A stretch of 64,000 nt of DNA, from assembly GCA_014058105.1 (NCBI GenBank), contig JACGCM010000976.1, positions 1-64,000 on the forward strand. The letters run 5' to 3'. Below, piece by piece: positions 50,256-60,893 of the stretch. How positions within the stretch are numbered: position 1 is the first letter of the stretch; the number at the start of each line of letters is the position of its first letter. A program made the position numbers and the translations under genes. This DNA is from Kingdonia uniflora. Its lineage: Eukaryota; Streptophyta; Magnoliopsida; Ranunculales; Circaeasteraceae. The notes under the pieces were generated by a model. The model worked only from the letters and a program-made list of their open reading frames with translations, searched no databases and was not told the origin of the DNA.

Positions 50256-50453
50256 TTAAAAAAAAAGATCTTTAGAGATAAATTTTTGGCATCTCAAAAG
50301 CCATCTTTAATAGTATTAGAAATGGATGTGTCCGTCACTAATGTATTTGGGATGCCACCCTAAAGAAGCAACACTTTACCATCCCTAAAAACATTCCTAA
50401 TAGCTGTAGGGACAGATTAGTAGCCTTTTGGAACACTTTTTTGCCATCCCTAA

Positions 50454-50812
50454 GAGCATCTCCAACAGAGTGCTATGTTGTTAAGGTTTTCCCATACTTT
50501 TGCAAAAACCCCTTCCAACAACAGAAGTATGGGGTTCAGCATACTCACCCCCATACCCCTTCAAAGTATGTAAAACCTAAACTTGAGTAGGAGTATACAC
50601 ATACCGCCTAGGCGCTGAACTGTTGAGCGCCCAACACTTTTTTAATACAGCTAGCATCTCTCTCTCCCATCACAACTTCTCTTTCCTGCCTAGGCGCTGA
50701 ACCGTTAAGTGCCCAAGAGAAAAAGCAAAATTTGTTGTCAGACGAAAACAGTATGCGATTCTGGAATTCCAGTATGGTAAACCAAAATTGCATTTTTTTG
50801 TTAGAGATGCTC
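50454..50812. mobile_element. PIF/Harbinger-type MITE in the CACTA right end
   Basis: GAGCATCTCCAACA at 50454 and its inverse TGTTAGAGATGCTC ending at 50812 are terminal inverted repeats, flanked by TAA at 50451-50453 and 50813-50815. The TAA duplication and this terminus are typical of PIF/Harbinger MITEs. It is 359 bp and codes for nothing. Inside, a GCCTAGGCGCTGAAC-type motif occurs twice (about 50608 and 50689). It lies only about 20 bp inside the CACTA terminus. Confidence 0.85.
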
Positions 50813-50835
50813 TAAAGGTGGCTTTTTTTGTAGTG

Positions 50836-50838
50836 TCA
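50836..50838. other. CACTA target-site duplication, right (TCA)
   Basis: Matches 14899-14901. It directly follows the inverted-repeat end TTTTTTTGTAGTG. Confidence 0.75.
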
Positions 50839-51097
50839 TGTCATATTTCCTTTTTTATCTTCCTCCTATTTTTTCGGGATAGTTGTAACAACTATTTAAA
50901 ATTTAAACATTCACATCATATTCAACAAGACTATTACCAATATATCAAGAACTATCTAAACTTTAACATTCAAGTCTCTTTATTATCAAACATTAAGAAC
51001 TTTATACTATAATGGACAAAAAGTTACAGCAACACAGACAAAAAAATAAGACACAGATACAACAAATCTATTCTGATACACAATGAAATCAGTTGTT

Positions 51098-51445
51098 TTA
51101 CCTGGCTGGTCTACACGTACAGCAACCACCAAAAGGACCCCTAAAGTTAGCCCTGCCCGCCAAGGCATCTTCCTCTTCCACCATCGCATAGGCTAAATTG
51201 CGAAGACTATTAATGCGCTCTGCCACAGTCAAAAGCACATAATGATACTGACAGAGAAAGAATAAATCAATTTCAGCCCGCTCCACCTCTACATCTGTCA
51301 TTTCTTCATAAGACAGCTCAATAGGTATAGGAGTCATCGAAGAAAAGAACCGTCGGCCAAAATATTGCGTCCTCAATTCCCAAAACTTGGTTTCTTCATG
51401 CCTTACTAATTTATCATGTAGGATCTGATCTCGCATCTTCGCCAT
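51098..51445 (-). CDS. Unidentified antisense ORF/exon near the 3' end of TatA
   Basis: An uninterrupted 115-codon frame starts MAKMRDQILHDKLVRHEETK. It contains ELSYEEMTDVEVERAEIDLF and AERINSLRNLAYAMVEEED, and ends in a Gly/Cys-rich stretch. It is acidic, helix-rich and not recognised. A TATAAATA box lies upstream on the same strand. A donor-like CCAG/GTAAAA at about 51101 suggests it is a first exon; the phase fits the exon candidate at 14411-14497, across the CACTA insertion. It lies just inside TatA's 3' LTR, opposite to pol. The lack of stops contrasts with the decayed pol of the same element. It may be part of the extra-ORF gene or an acquired sequence. Confidence 0.5.
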   Translation of the reverse strand: MAKMRDQILHDKLVRHEETKFWELRTQYFGRRFFSSMTPIPIELSYEEMTDVEVERAEIDLFFLCQYHYVLLTVAERINSLRNLAYAMVEEEDALAGRANFRGPFGGCCTCRPAR

Positions 51446-51485
51446 GTTGTAGACAAATGAGATACCCCTCTCTCTTGCTCACACA

Positions 51486-51495
51486 CTATTTATAG
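51486..51495 (-). promoter_or_regulatory. TATA box for the TatA antisense ORF
   Basis: CTATAAATAG on the minus strand, about 42 bases before the ATG at 51445 and followed by a purine/CT-rich leader. This would give a very short leader, so a later ATG (51436) is also possible. Confidence 0.45.
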
Positions 51496-51739
51496 CCCTC
51501 CAAACTCGATTTAAAAAATCTCAATAACCAAATATGCTGCCATTAATAAACATTGGAGCTTTACCCAAACTGGTCAAACCATTGTCAGATACGTACGGCA
51601 AGACATTGGAAATGACCACTGAGTGAACAACTTGTCCCACAGTTCGTACACCAATGTTCGAAAATATACTAGAACATCTCACAATTCCTGGTGTGAAGTT
51701 CTGAATTCCTTCTCGATACAGCAACAAGTAATTGTATCG

Positions 51740-51752
51740 AGAATAGGGTGAT
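51740..51752 (+). other. TatA polypurine tract
   Basis: GAGAATAGGGTGAT directly precedes the LTR, corresponding to GAGAGGGGGTGAT in TatC and GAATGGGCGAT in TatB. This shows the LTR is the 3' end of an element, not a solo LTR. Confidence 0.6.
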
Positions 51753-52223
51753 TATAGTAGCATATTCCCTCGATTCGACAAGGAGAAGCTAGTACAACCA
51801 TGTCGAAGGTATGTGAACATTAAAAAAGATGAAAACTGCACGCCTACAGATCTTGACCCTATACAGTAACTGTCACACTTGGTCAAATAGAGTTGTTACA
51901 AGAGATCCGAGAAGTTCACTCACCACCCACTAATATAGAAGACCAATTATTTGTAATTTCTCGTATACATTATAAATATAGGCTAAACCTATGTTAAGGA
52001 GCATCCAGAACTCTATTATTTTTCATTATCTACGCCTATTCAATCATTGAGCAATTATAATATCTATCATATATTGGATTTTACCCTCAAAACCCTCCTC
52101 GAGGTTGTGGTTTTTCACAGGTTTTACTGAGTTTTAACGTAAAATCTATTGTGTTCTGGCTTTGAATTACAACCTCCTTACTGAAGTATTAGAAAATTTT
52201 CCCTTCTGGAACATGCCATTACA
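51753..52223 (+). repeat. TatA 3' LTR
   Basis: It starts TATAGTAGCATATTCCC (the TG of the consensus is mutated to TA) and ends GCCATTACA, 471 bp. It aligns with the TatD LTR at 60894-61366, sharing CTTGGTCAAATAGAG, CCTCGAGGTT and TTTTACTGAGTTT. A TATAAATATAGG box is near 51971. Confidence 0.8.
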
Positions 52224-53180
52224 CTGTCAATTCATAAACTTTCTTCAAAAGCATAATAACAATGTTCAAGAACATTAATCGAACATACAGATAATTGATC
52301 AATAAAAGCATAATGGAAGAGACCGGTAGGCTCCAGGTTGAATTTCTTTGTCACTCTTAGAACATTCCAGACTTTGAGCAAATAAATGAGATGGAGTCTC
52401 TGTTACCGTTCTCTCCAAACACCAAAATATTACTTCTTACATACTTTATTGATAAGTGATTCCATCAATCGACACTTCTCATGAGCTAAGAGACTCAGTT
52501 CCATTTGCCATATTATCAGTATAACATGAAATTTATAATACAAGTCATATATCTTGATCTGTAAGAAATGCATCCCACTAAAAGAGAAATATTCAAGGGC
52601 CAACATAAAATGTAAAATGATTGATTTACATTATAAAATAAGGCTACATGATTAAAAAATAATAGTTACTTATAAAGGGCGATACCCTCAAAATGTTGAG
52701 CAAACTCATGGATAAAATGTTAAGTTACCAGAGTAGAAGCTTGTGGAATATAAATATTTCTGAACGTCATTTCTAAAAAGAACCCAATGTTCACTTTTTG
52801 TGCTTATAGAAAAGTCACAAACTAAATTGTGAGTTTTACCAATGGTCACGGGTACAATTAGCCCCGAATATCTTTCTTAACTTTTCGTATTGACAAAAAA
52901 GTCACAAAATTTCATGTTATGATGTATTAAACAATAGCATGAAAAACATCAAATATGGGTACCATAAATCCCATAAATAGTCCATTAGAATAGTTTGTTG
53001 TTCATCCAATAATGTACTTGCATCCACACCAATAGCCATTGTTGTATCATGATTTGTTCAACTTTCACAAAAAAAAAAATTAGAATAAAGTTTGACGGCA
53101 ATGAAACTATCCCAAGTTTATGAAAATGATGTCCCTATATTCTATTTCTTGACATAGTATCAAACATCATTTACATTCTT
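52224..53180. other. Non-coding AT-rich DNA
   Basis: No recognised gene or repeat structure. Scattered AAAGTCACAAA motifs near 52812 and 52910 only. Confidence 0.5.
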
Positions 53181-53182
53181 AT

Positions 53183-55760
53183 TGTTGGAAAAAAATATTG
53201 TAGTTTTATCCTTCATTTGAATAGTTATTATCTATGTGGTTTATTTTGTACCATATTGGGTATGTAGGTTACAAAACACAAGATTATAAGTAAGAGTTTA
53301 CTTATGAGTTGTAATGTGCGTAACTTGAGTTGTCTCCAATAGACACATCTTTAGGTGTGCCTTAAGGTATAACCTTTGGTGAAGAGACACCAACTTAAGA
53401 TGTGATCATTGGTGAAGAGGCACCAATACTCTATATAACCCTACTTTGTTTCTATTATTTAATAAAATGTTTTATAATTTCTTTGAGTGCTTTTCTTCCA
53501 ATGAATAGTATTCGCAATCAAGGTTCGATTGACGGGTAGATTGAAGTACTTTTATCTACTCATGTCTGATCATTGTATTTTGGGAGACAAGGGTCGATTA
53601 TATCCTGCAAAGTACTGTGGCATGGGAAAATCTATCTTAAGTAAACAGTGTGCATGCACTAGGCTAGATCATATCTTGATAAGTGATTTAATCTCTTTCT
53701 AATTTCCTTAAGTTATTTTTGATACTGCCGATTTTGAACACATACTAACAACAATCTTAAGACAAATTTGATTGTTCTTTTGCTATTGTGTACTTTATTA
53801 TGGCATAGACCACGGGAGAAACCTTAATCAAGCAGGAGAAGATCCACAGAAGATGGGACTCATAGAGAAAGAGTGAATTGCAGATGATTAAAATTCGAAA
53901 GTTCTCTACATGGTCAACAATTATTTATGGGTAATGCTGTTCTTTCTATTAGGGATGATTAATCTTCATTTTCCATTTATGGTAGAATTGGGATTTGAGG
54001 TATGTTTTTTTTTTTTGAAGCAAACTCAAAAATCTCTGTAAAGAGATGTGATTGAGAAAGGACTTCATCTTCGATTCACCACTGAATTGAGATTCTAAGT
54101 TGATGATTACTGTTCGATCCGTCATAATCGAATTGGTACTTCGACTTTATTTTAACGATGAGGTTGTCAAATGCCGGATGGGGTCCAACGATTTATCTCT
54201 CCTTGGAAGCAAAATTTTTACGGGTTCATCTTCTTGGAGTTCCAAGGGTCTTACGCCGTTGAAGAGTTCCAAAGGTCAACTGAAATTAAAATTTGAATCG
54301 GTGTCATATTTGACTATTTGTCAAAAATATTGTTTGATTTGGATTTTGGAATTCGTGGTTTTACTTCCTTATCAAATGGTATCTCCTATCTTTTATTGAT
54401 AAAGGCCTGTGTTGATATCCGATGTGATGTCAAAAAGAAAGTGTTATCAACTGATATATGAATGGTACAAGACATTATTCCTTTTACATTACTATATTTA
54501 TTAAGGAAGAGTTTTCTTTAAATGATTGTCTGATATGAGATGAGCATAATCGCATTTCTGGTTCGTTATAAATGAGTTGAGACCTTGGAGAAATCGAACT
54601 CAGATTCATTGGCGGCATTTTCACAGATGTTGTTGCTTATTCTTTTTGATATGGAATTCCATATTTCTCCAAAATCAAAAGGGAATGTTGATCAAGAAAT
54701 CTTTGCTGCATTACCCATGATTTTGATACCTAAGCACCACGAAGACATACCTTTTATATGTGACATTGTACTCGTGTTTAGAGACATGTGTGGGACTGGG
54801 GTTTTCAAGTCAAGAACATATAATTTGCTGATAGTCATAATGGGATGCAGCAAAATTTATGTACTAATAAAATATATATTCTCTACGAGAAATATTGAGC
54901 ACCTAGTTTTGAAAGATGTAGATTCCTTGTTGTATGTGATAATGGTGTGGAGATATTTAGTTTGATGCATTCTAATGCCACATTATCTATAGCATAATGT
55001 GCAGTAATATATATTAAGAACTTTGTTCTCTTTGGTCATAAAATTTGGAGGTATAAAGCATAATTGCATAAGCCCATTAAAATCTTGGCAATGTTTGCTT
55101 GGATTGTTGTATGGATATGCATAACCAAATGACTTATTTTGATGATTTATTTGTATGAAAAATGAGTTAATTCATTAAAGAATGAACTGAGGCTTGTATT
55201 TCTATTAAAGATGTATGGGTGCTATGTATAAGCTAAGAAAAATACAAGTTATGGTATTAAGGTACTGAGAGTACACCTTGGACTATGATTTGCATTATAT
55301 ATGTACCCAATTGCATTGAAAAAATATAGTGATGCCAGTTGAATTTTAGAGTAACAAGTGTTAAAATCTACAAATGGTTATGATTTTAAACTTGATGGTG
55401 CAATCGTATTTTGAAATTCCACAAAACAAACTTATATAACCAAATTTATAGTGGAATTGAGTTTATTATAATAGATATAGTCCAGCCGGCAAATCATTTG
55501 AGAGGTTAGGAAGTATATTAAGGATATTTCTTTTGGTAAGTCACAAAATTATTGTCGTCGACATAGTTTTGTGAGTGGCTACTTACGAATTGAGTTATAT
55601 TAACTTTGTGAAGTCTAAAGATAATTTAACAGATTTATTTATAGCAAGAATTGTCAGAGTGCAAGTATACTATACATCGAGGAGAATGAGATTAAAGCCA
55701 TTAATTATGAGTAACCTCAGCGGAAACCTATTCTAGTTTATTGGTAACCCCATGATCTTG
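53183..55760 (+). mobile_element. Decayed Ty1/copia element
   Basis: A candidate LTR (about 53183-53752) starts TTGTTGGAA and contains a TATA-like CTCTATATAACCC at about 53430. Its right edge is uncertain. About 1.6 kb of degenerate internal DNA follows; open frames at 54100-54399 and 54585-54965 are not recognisable. At about 55400-55720 the translation across frames follows the end of copia RNase H: DGAIVF, STKQTYIT, then INFVKSKDNLTDLF and a TSRRMRLKPIN tail. The KSKDN-L-DPLT motif is characteristic of copia. Integrase and RT are not discernible and no 3' LTR copy was found. Confidence 0.55.
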
Positions 55761-56655
55761 GTTCAATAGGAAAATTGGTTGTGAGTTACTCACCATAAGC
55801 ACTGAGGATATGTAAACTCATGCTCATTCCATGATGTAAACAGTGTAACCTATAGTAATTTTTAGTGTCGGCTATTTAAGTTTTCAATGATTCTTATGAC
55901 TTGTATTTACAAGTGGGGTACGACAGGGTACTCTTAATAGCTAATCACCTATGTGAGTGTGAGGTAGGGCCGCTTGAACGCAACTGTAAGTACTGATTAC
56001 GTTTGGAAATGTACTGTGTGAAGATTATTGTATTGGTTTGCACTAAAGCTGATAGTTCATGACATATGTTCACTAATCAGCATAAATTTGATAGTTTTTC
56101 ACTAGAAAAAGTTCAAGTTCAAGTTTATTTGTTACCAAGACTCATAACATTGCTCTGAAAAATTTAGTATCCATCAGGCATAAAGTGCTTTGTTTCTGAC
56201 TCAACTTCATCTTCAATAATATTTGCTTCACCTACCTCTGATTCCATAAAAAGGGGAACCAAGTATTAGTTTTAGCCAATAATTTTGTACCTTCCCTTTG
56301 TAATGTAGTCCTTTATTATAGTATTTGTAAGTATTTTCCCCATGCTTAAATATCCACCTTGTAATATTTTAATAGCACTTATGGGTCTTGAATTTTAATC
56401 TCATGATTTGCATACTAGTCGAATGTATTTATGCACGTGCCTTTTCTCTCTCATGATCTAAATTTTGGTCTTGATATATGATTACCCATTAAATCCCTGT
56501 ACCTTTCTCTACTAATTTAGTTTGAAGAATAATGGTTTGCCTTTGATATGAAATGATCTACTTGAAAAGAAAAATTAATTTATCTATTAAGACTATTAAT
56601 TTTGGAATTTTTTTATATCCTTGCCTATGATTCAAAGATATAACTTAAAATTCAT
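55761..56655. other. Non-coding DNA after the copia remnant
   Basis: The first part (to about 56000) still resembles copia 3' flanking sequence (TCACCTATGTGAGTGTGAGGTAG). The rest is AT-rich without recognised features. Confidence 0.4.
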
Positions 56656-56660
56656 GGCTT

Positions 56661-57870
56661 CGAAGGGCCTATGCTTCGACCTAACCCTATTCAAACTATC
56701 TTTATATCAGATTCACGCATTTTACACGTGACATAAACAGTCAGCATTGACACCTATACCGCGAACTGACAAAGAACGTAGATCGAGCACAACAGAAAAA
56801 CAAGAACCAGTCAAAGACAACTACCTCTCACGAACTCAACAGTTACTTAATCAACCACTACTTACCTTATTGTTCGGAGAACGTGCTTCAGCATGATAAC
56901 GAATTATGGACAAGGTCTATATAAATAAAAAGTTTCTGAAGAGACAGGGACCATTAAATTATACGAGAAATCACCAAGAAAACTAGATTTTCTATATTCA
57001 CAAACGCCAAATTTCTTATTTTCAATATCAAGTATTTCTAGTTTGAGAGATCACTTGTAATTAGATATTAGCCTCAAGCAATAAAACATACTGTTACTGA
57101 AACCCCTCAAATCGAGGTCATGGTTTTTTTACCTATTTAAAGGTTTATCACACTAAATTAACTATGTCATTTCGTGCCTTACTTTAGTTTTTATCATAGG
57201 AACATTGATGTAAGAGCTAATTTTGGGCCATCTCGAGCTTATGGAATTAGGCCATTATATTTGGCACCATTTGTGGGAAAGAAGACATTTCCATGATATC
57301 CTAAGGCATACATTCATTCTACTATCAATCTCCAATCATGGTCACTTCCAGATGCCCAGTAACCAGAATCTAGATCGATCATTCAGTTGAGCCGGAACAT
57401 CTTACAAAACTATGGCCAAATCTTTATGCCGAAATAGAAAAACGTAATGAGCTCGAACGTCAGTTAACTCTTGACCGAGAGCTCCGTAAGAAGGATCTCA
57501 AAGCTGTACGGCAAGCTCGTTTGACAGTATTTAATCGACATGAAGACCAGATAATAACCATGCAGACTGCATTACAGGCTCTGCATGATACTCAATAGGA
57601 TCCTTAAACCATAGATCGCAATCAAGTGCCAGAGACCTCCTGGATTTTTGCACGAGAAAGATTGGGACCTCGAGGAGCCACCAGCAAATCTATTTTCAAA
57701 AATATTCAGTACGAACATCAACCTTCTATTCATTTAGGTGGTGAAGTTCAGTCTGAGATCAGCAAAGGTCACCGACTTTCCAAATGTCAGGAGAAAGAAC
57801 AGTGACCTCAACCTTTGAATTCTAGTACATAATCGTCTGAGTGAAAGCACCGATACTCATAATCCAAAAC
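56661..57870 (+). mobile_element. TatE: 5' end of a TatB-family element (LTR plus gag start)
   Basis: 56661-57259 aligns over its length with the TatB LTRs (CTCGACCTAACC-like start, GAGAGATCACTTGTAAT, GGCCATTATA end). TTTGGCACCATTTGTGGG follows, as in TatB's primer site. From an ATG at 57338 the gag N-terminus reads MVTSRCPVT, KRNELERQLTLDRELRKKD and TMQTALQALHDTQ. Two TAG/TAA codons interrupt near 57600, and GEVQSEISKGHRLSKCQ follows. Similarity to TatB stops at about 57870 (CTCATAATCC), where Mutator-like sequence begins on the other strand. The left edge is uncertain by a few bases. Confidence 0.8.
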
Positions 57871-59300
57871 ACCAAAAACATCTTGAGAATCTCTTATCCC
57901 TAGAACTCGTAGTTTGTATTTCAAGCGCAAAATTTGGGTCAGCCAACCTAACTTCCACAAAGTAGCTTTTATGGAGTTGGTATGCTTGCTCAAAGCTACC
58001 TTGCATCTGAAATAAATACGTTAGATTAAATGAAATTATGGAATAGATAAAGGATAAATATGACAGGACAAATGGCGAAGTGCAAAGATAAAATGACAAA
58101 AATTACGGAAACCAATTATTGTATATTACATAAGTTCAAATGATAAACATGATTGGACGAATGAGGAGTTATGAGTGAACAAATGAAAAATAAAATGATA
58201 TTACCTCTGAGTTTACTTTTTCTTTCGCACTCCAGGAAATTTTGTATGTTACATCAACATTGTGTTAATATGCATATCTAAAATAATTCCTACAGCTTTA
58301 TTATAAAGCAACCCATCTACTAGACGTTACCTTATACGTGTTCCCCTTTGCAGTTTCAACTCTGATACAGGTATGCATGGAGCAATAAGTACTTACTCTA
58401 TATAGGGTAGAACCAAGCAAACTTGTCGCGTAAGTCCACCAAGAGCAATTATGACCTTTCCAACGTACTATGACTTTATATTCATTGCTTAGAACGTGTA
58501 CAAAATTGAACTTGTTTACAACTACATAAGCTCTTATGTGATTCTTGAGTACAATCTTATCTCTATATATATCACCAATATTAAACCTTTTATTGAAGTT
58601 ATAGAGATACTCAGTGTACGCAATAGATTTAAACCATAAATTAAAGAGATCCTTCACCTGCTGGTGTGACTAAAACTATAATTCGACTGAACAGATGACA
58701 AAAATGCTTCTTTGTGTGATAACAATAATATGAAAAATGTTAAAATCTTAATTACAAATAACAAATGTTGCATGCTTACTTGAAGGTTCTGTTTTTCCAA
58801 TGATAGCTTTAGGCTGTTCATTTTAAATGAAAAATCAGCAACCACCAGTTCAATTGAAAGAGCAACATTAATTAACATAGGTTCATTTAAAAAAAGAACA
58901 TTAGTTAACATAGGTTCATTTGAGAAAGGAACATTTGATTGAGGAACAGTTGTTACCATATGTTCATTTGAGATAGGAACATTAGTAGGGATAGTTTCAA
59001 CAGGTTTATTTGATTGAATAATATCATCCACTATAGGTTCAAACCTTCATGGATCAAGACCTCTACCGTTTATTTTAGGGTAACCCCTATATTCAAGTTC
59101 AAGATCAAGAAATGTGTTATGATGCAAAGATCCTCACGCTTCAAACCTTTGAATACTATTTTGGGACAACCCTTTACCAGAACTAAGATCATAAACAAAG
59201 TTTTGAGAAGGTACCCTACGTTCATTAACAATCCATATATAAAAAGGTGTGTTAGGATTACTTTTATGTATATTGATTATTACGGTAAAGTCCTAGACTG
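57857..59300 (-). pseudogene. Mutator-like (MULE) transposase remnant
   Basis: Minus-strand exons are visible. 59031 to about 58793 is Ser/Asn/Pro-rich with a repeated SNEPML-NV motif, ending at a donor CTTCAA/GTAAGC. About 58658-58320 starts after CAG and reads NIGDIYRDKIVLKNHIRAYV, then FVHVLSNEYKVIVRWKGHNC and STYCSMHTC. This is the MuDR N-terminal domain with its Cys/His residues, and it ends at AAG/GTAACG. 58008-57857 reads GSFEQAYQLHKSYFVEV and RFSRCFWCFGL, matching the start of the catalytic DDE region. The part expected between the last two exons is missing, and the reading stops at the TatE boundary. Sequence to 59300 may be further N-terminal coding. No terminal inverted repeats were found. 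Confidence 0.65.
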
Positions 59301-59558
59301 ATGAAATTGCGCATGCACAACCATGGACGAAGTTGTACATCTTATAGTCCTTATGATGGATTTTGCTTGTTTCTTTAATGAATGTAACAAAATCATTTAC
59401 CTATTTGAAGGACATGGGTATTTTAGACAAAATATATCAGAAGGGTACTATAGTCTTAAGACACTAAGCTTTCATCTTGACTCCTCTTTTTCATAGCGTC
59501 TCTCTTTTTCTCTTTTTGAGTAAGCCAAATCTTCATCTCTGCATCATGGAAGCACTTC
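59301..59558. other. Non-coding DNA left of the CT microsatellite
   Basis: No recognised coding or repeat in this short stretch. Confidence 0.45.
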
Positions 59559-59682
59559 TCTCTATGCAAGGTTTCTCACACTCTCTCTCTCTCTCTCGAA
59601 TATCGAATCTTATTTATTTTTCTTTATTTCTTTGTCTCTCTCTCTCTCTCTAAAGATACTTTTATCTCTCTCTCTCTGCTAC
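59559..59682. repeat. CT-rich microsatellite
   Basis: Three (CT)n tracts separated by short non-repeat stretches, resembling a plant 5' leader. It lies about 220 bases before the F-box-associated-like reading frame and may belong to that gene remnant. Confidence 0.9.
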
Positions 59683-59905
59683 CTAAACTTTGGTTTTCTA
59701 TTTCGAGATTAGACAATAGTAGTGTACTTAGGGCTACGATTTTTCTTTAGTTAATTGTTGATATCATCTTAGGCATGATTACTGGACGGTGAAATGATTG
59801 TTGCTTAATTATTTTGGGCTTTGAAACAAGACCCCCCACCCCTCTTAACTCTATTATATAATCATGAACTCATAATGTTATTTTTATTTCCCAAATAGTA
59901 GCATT

Positions 59906-60510
59906 ATGAAGAAAGGTATAGAGATCCCTATGCAGTCAGGGAACAGGAATTCTATTGATATTCTGGGGCCTTGCGATGGTTACTCTTACTGCATCATCAT
60001 TATTTAATTTCTAGAGAGTAGCATTTTTTTCATTTATAATCTAATTACCAAGGAATTAGTTAGTTTACCCCAATCAAACTTAACTACTATCGAAGCATGC
60101 TATGATAAAGTAGGTATTGGTTTTGATAGTATAATCAAAAATTATAAAGTGGTTATGTTTGGTGATAAACTTGGTGTTGATGATGTTGAAGGCTGAAGAA
60201 AATACTATATGGAAGGGGAGATCATTAGAATGGGTAAAGTTGGTGGAGGCCCTTAGTTTAATCACTTATCTACTTCTCTTGATGGGAATGAGATATTAAG
60301 TTTGAAATCATTCTCAAAATACTTTTCTCCTGAAATGTTAAGGATCCCGACTAAGCCTATAAAGGTAACATTTTACGATGCAACATCGTGTAGTCATCCA
60401 TGTTCTGATTCTAAAAAACTTGTACATGTTTTTAAACTTTTAACTAATCCAGAAGATGGTTAAAGAGTTGAAGAAACCATATCTTTAGACTTATCAAAAG
60501 TTATGCAATT
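59906..60510 (+). pseudogene. F-box-associated-domain-like pseudogene
   Basis: From an ATG at 59906 the frame reads IDILGPCDGYSYC, a TAA, then FIYNLITKELVSLPQSN and KVGIGFDSIIKNYKVVMFGD. GSCDG, LWNPTTKE-LP and GFGYDS-NDYKVV are hallmarks of the domain that follows the F-box in many plant substrate receptors of SCF ubiquitin ligases. After a TGA at 60194 the same frame gives MEGEIIRMGKVGGG, a TAG, and a long open stretch to about 60465 (LKSFSKYFSPEMLRI, KLVHVFKLLTNPEDG) that I cannot assign. No F-box itself is seen upstream. At least four stops make it a pseudogene. Confidence 0.5.
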
Positions 60511-60893
60511 GTAGCGCCATATCAACTTATCCAACGCAAACAAGTCGGGTAGCGTCAAAGGTGCATCAAAATTGTGCACAGTACTATGAATGGGTAATGG
60601 GTAGCGCCATAGGCGCGTTGATGTTCTTACCATGACTAGGTCTCAGGTAGTACTACTCAATATTACATTGCACAATGGATTTTTTTAAAATTAACAAGTT
60701 TGCCATATTCCCAAAGATAAAGAGGGGCTGAAATTTGATATTATTTTGTGGAGATTGGTTAGAAAGAGCGAGATAGACGGACCAGATCTATTTAAATCTT
60801 GGTAAAAGTAATATACTTAAGGGTATTTTAGATAAAATGTAGACCAAGGGTAATTTAGTCCTAATAAATAATATCTAAACCACCCTTTCACCC
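60511..60893. other. Non-coding DNA left of TatD
   Basis: No recognised coding. Two GTAGCGCCATA-type motifs lie near 60511 and 60602. Confidence 0.45.

Larger units (their letters stand above)
14902..50835 (+). mobile_element. CACTA (En/Spm) transposon, opened by TatB, TatC and a MITE
   Basis: The left terminus is TACTACTAAAAAAA (first C of CACTA mutated to T). The right terminus, read on the minus strand, is CACTACAAAAAAAG. Both ends continue into TTTAGGGA about 20 bases in, so the inverted repeats are roughly 28 bp. Subterminal TTTAGGGAC and GTCCCTAA motifs recur on both sides. Inside are a TNP2-like transposase (17701-18009 joined to 41739-44991) and a TNP1-like second gene (about 45338-48690). 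There are also a PPR-gene fragment, a second captured segment and a 99-bp subterminal repeat. Without the 23.7-kb TatB insertion and the MITE the element is about 11.9 kb, normal for an autonomous CACTA. Stops in the transposase suggest this copy is inactive. Confidence 0.85.
9496..52223 (+). mobile_element. TatA: 5'-truncated Ty3/gypsy (Tat-type) retrotransposon, interrupted
   Basis: Plus-strand integrase coding (9815-10805) is followed by an antisense extra ORF (11360-13628, minus), antisense exon candidates, a purine-rich tract GAGAATAGGGTGAT at 51740-51752 and an LTR at 51753-52223. The LTR resembles the complete-looking LTR at 60894-61366 (TatD) in start, end and length. Pol in sense followed by an ORF in antisense is the known layout of Grande/Retand-like Tat elements. 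A CACTA transposon fills 14902-50835, so TatA's own remaining sequence is only about 6.8 kb. Gag, protease, RT, RNase H and the 5' LTR are absent; the left break is at or near the satellite junction. That both sides of the CACTA belong to one element is inferred from the matching 3-bp target duplication and the layout. Confidence 0.75.

Noticed and set aside
51753..52223. Solo LTR
   Set aside because: A polypurine tract and element 3' sequence precede it, so it is the 3' LTR of TatA.
54100..54965. Two open frames of 99 and 126 codons in the copia remnant
   Set aside because: No recognisable domain; kept only as part of the degenerate element.
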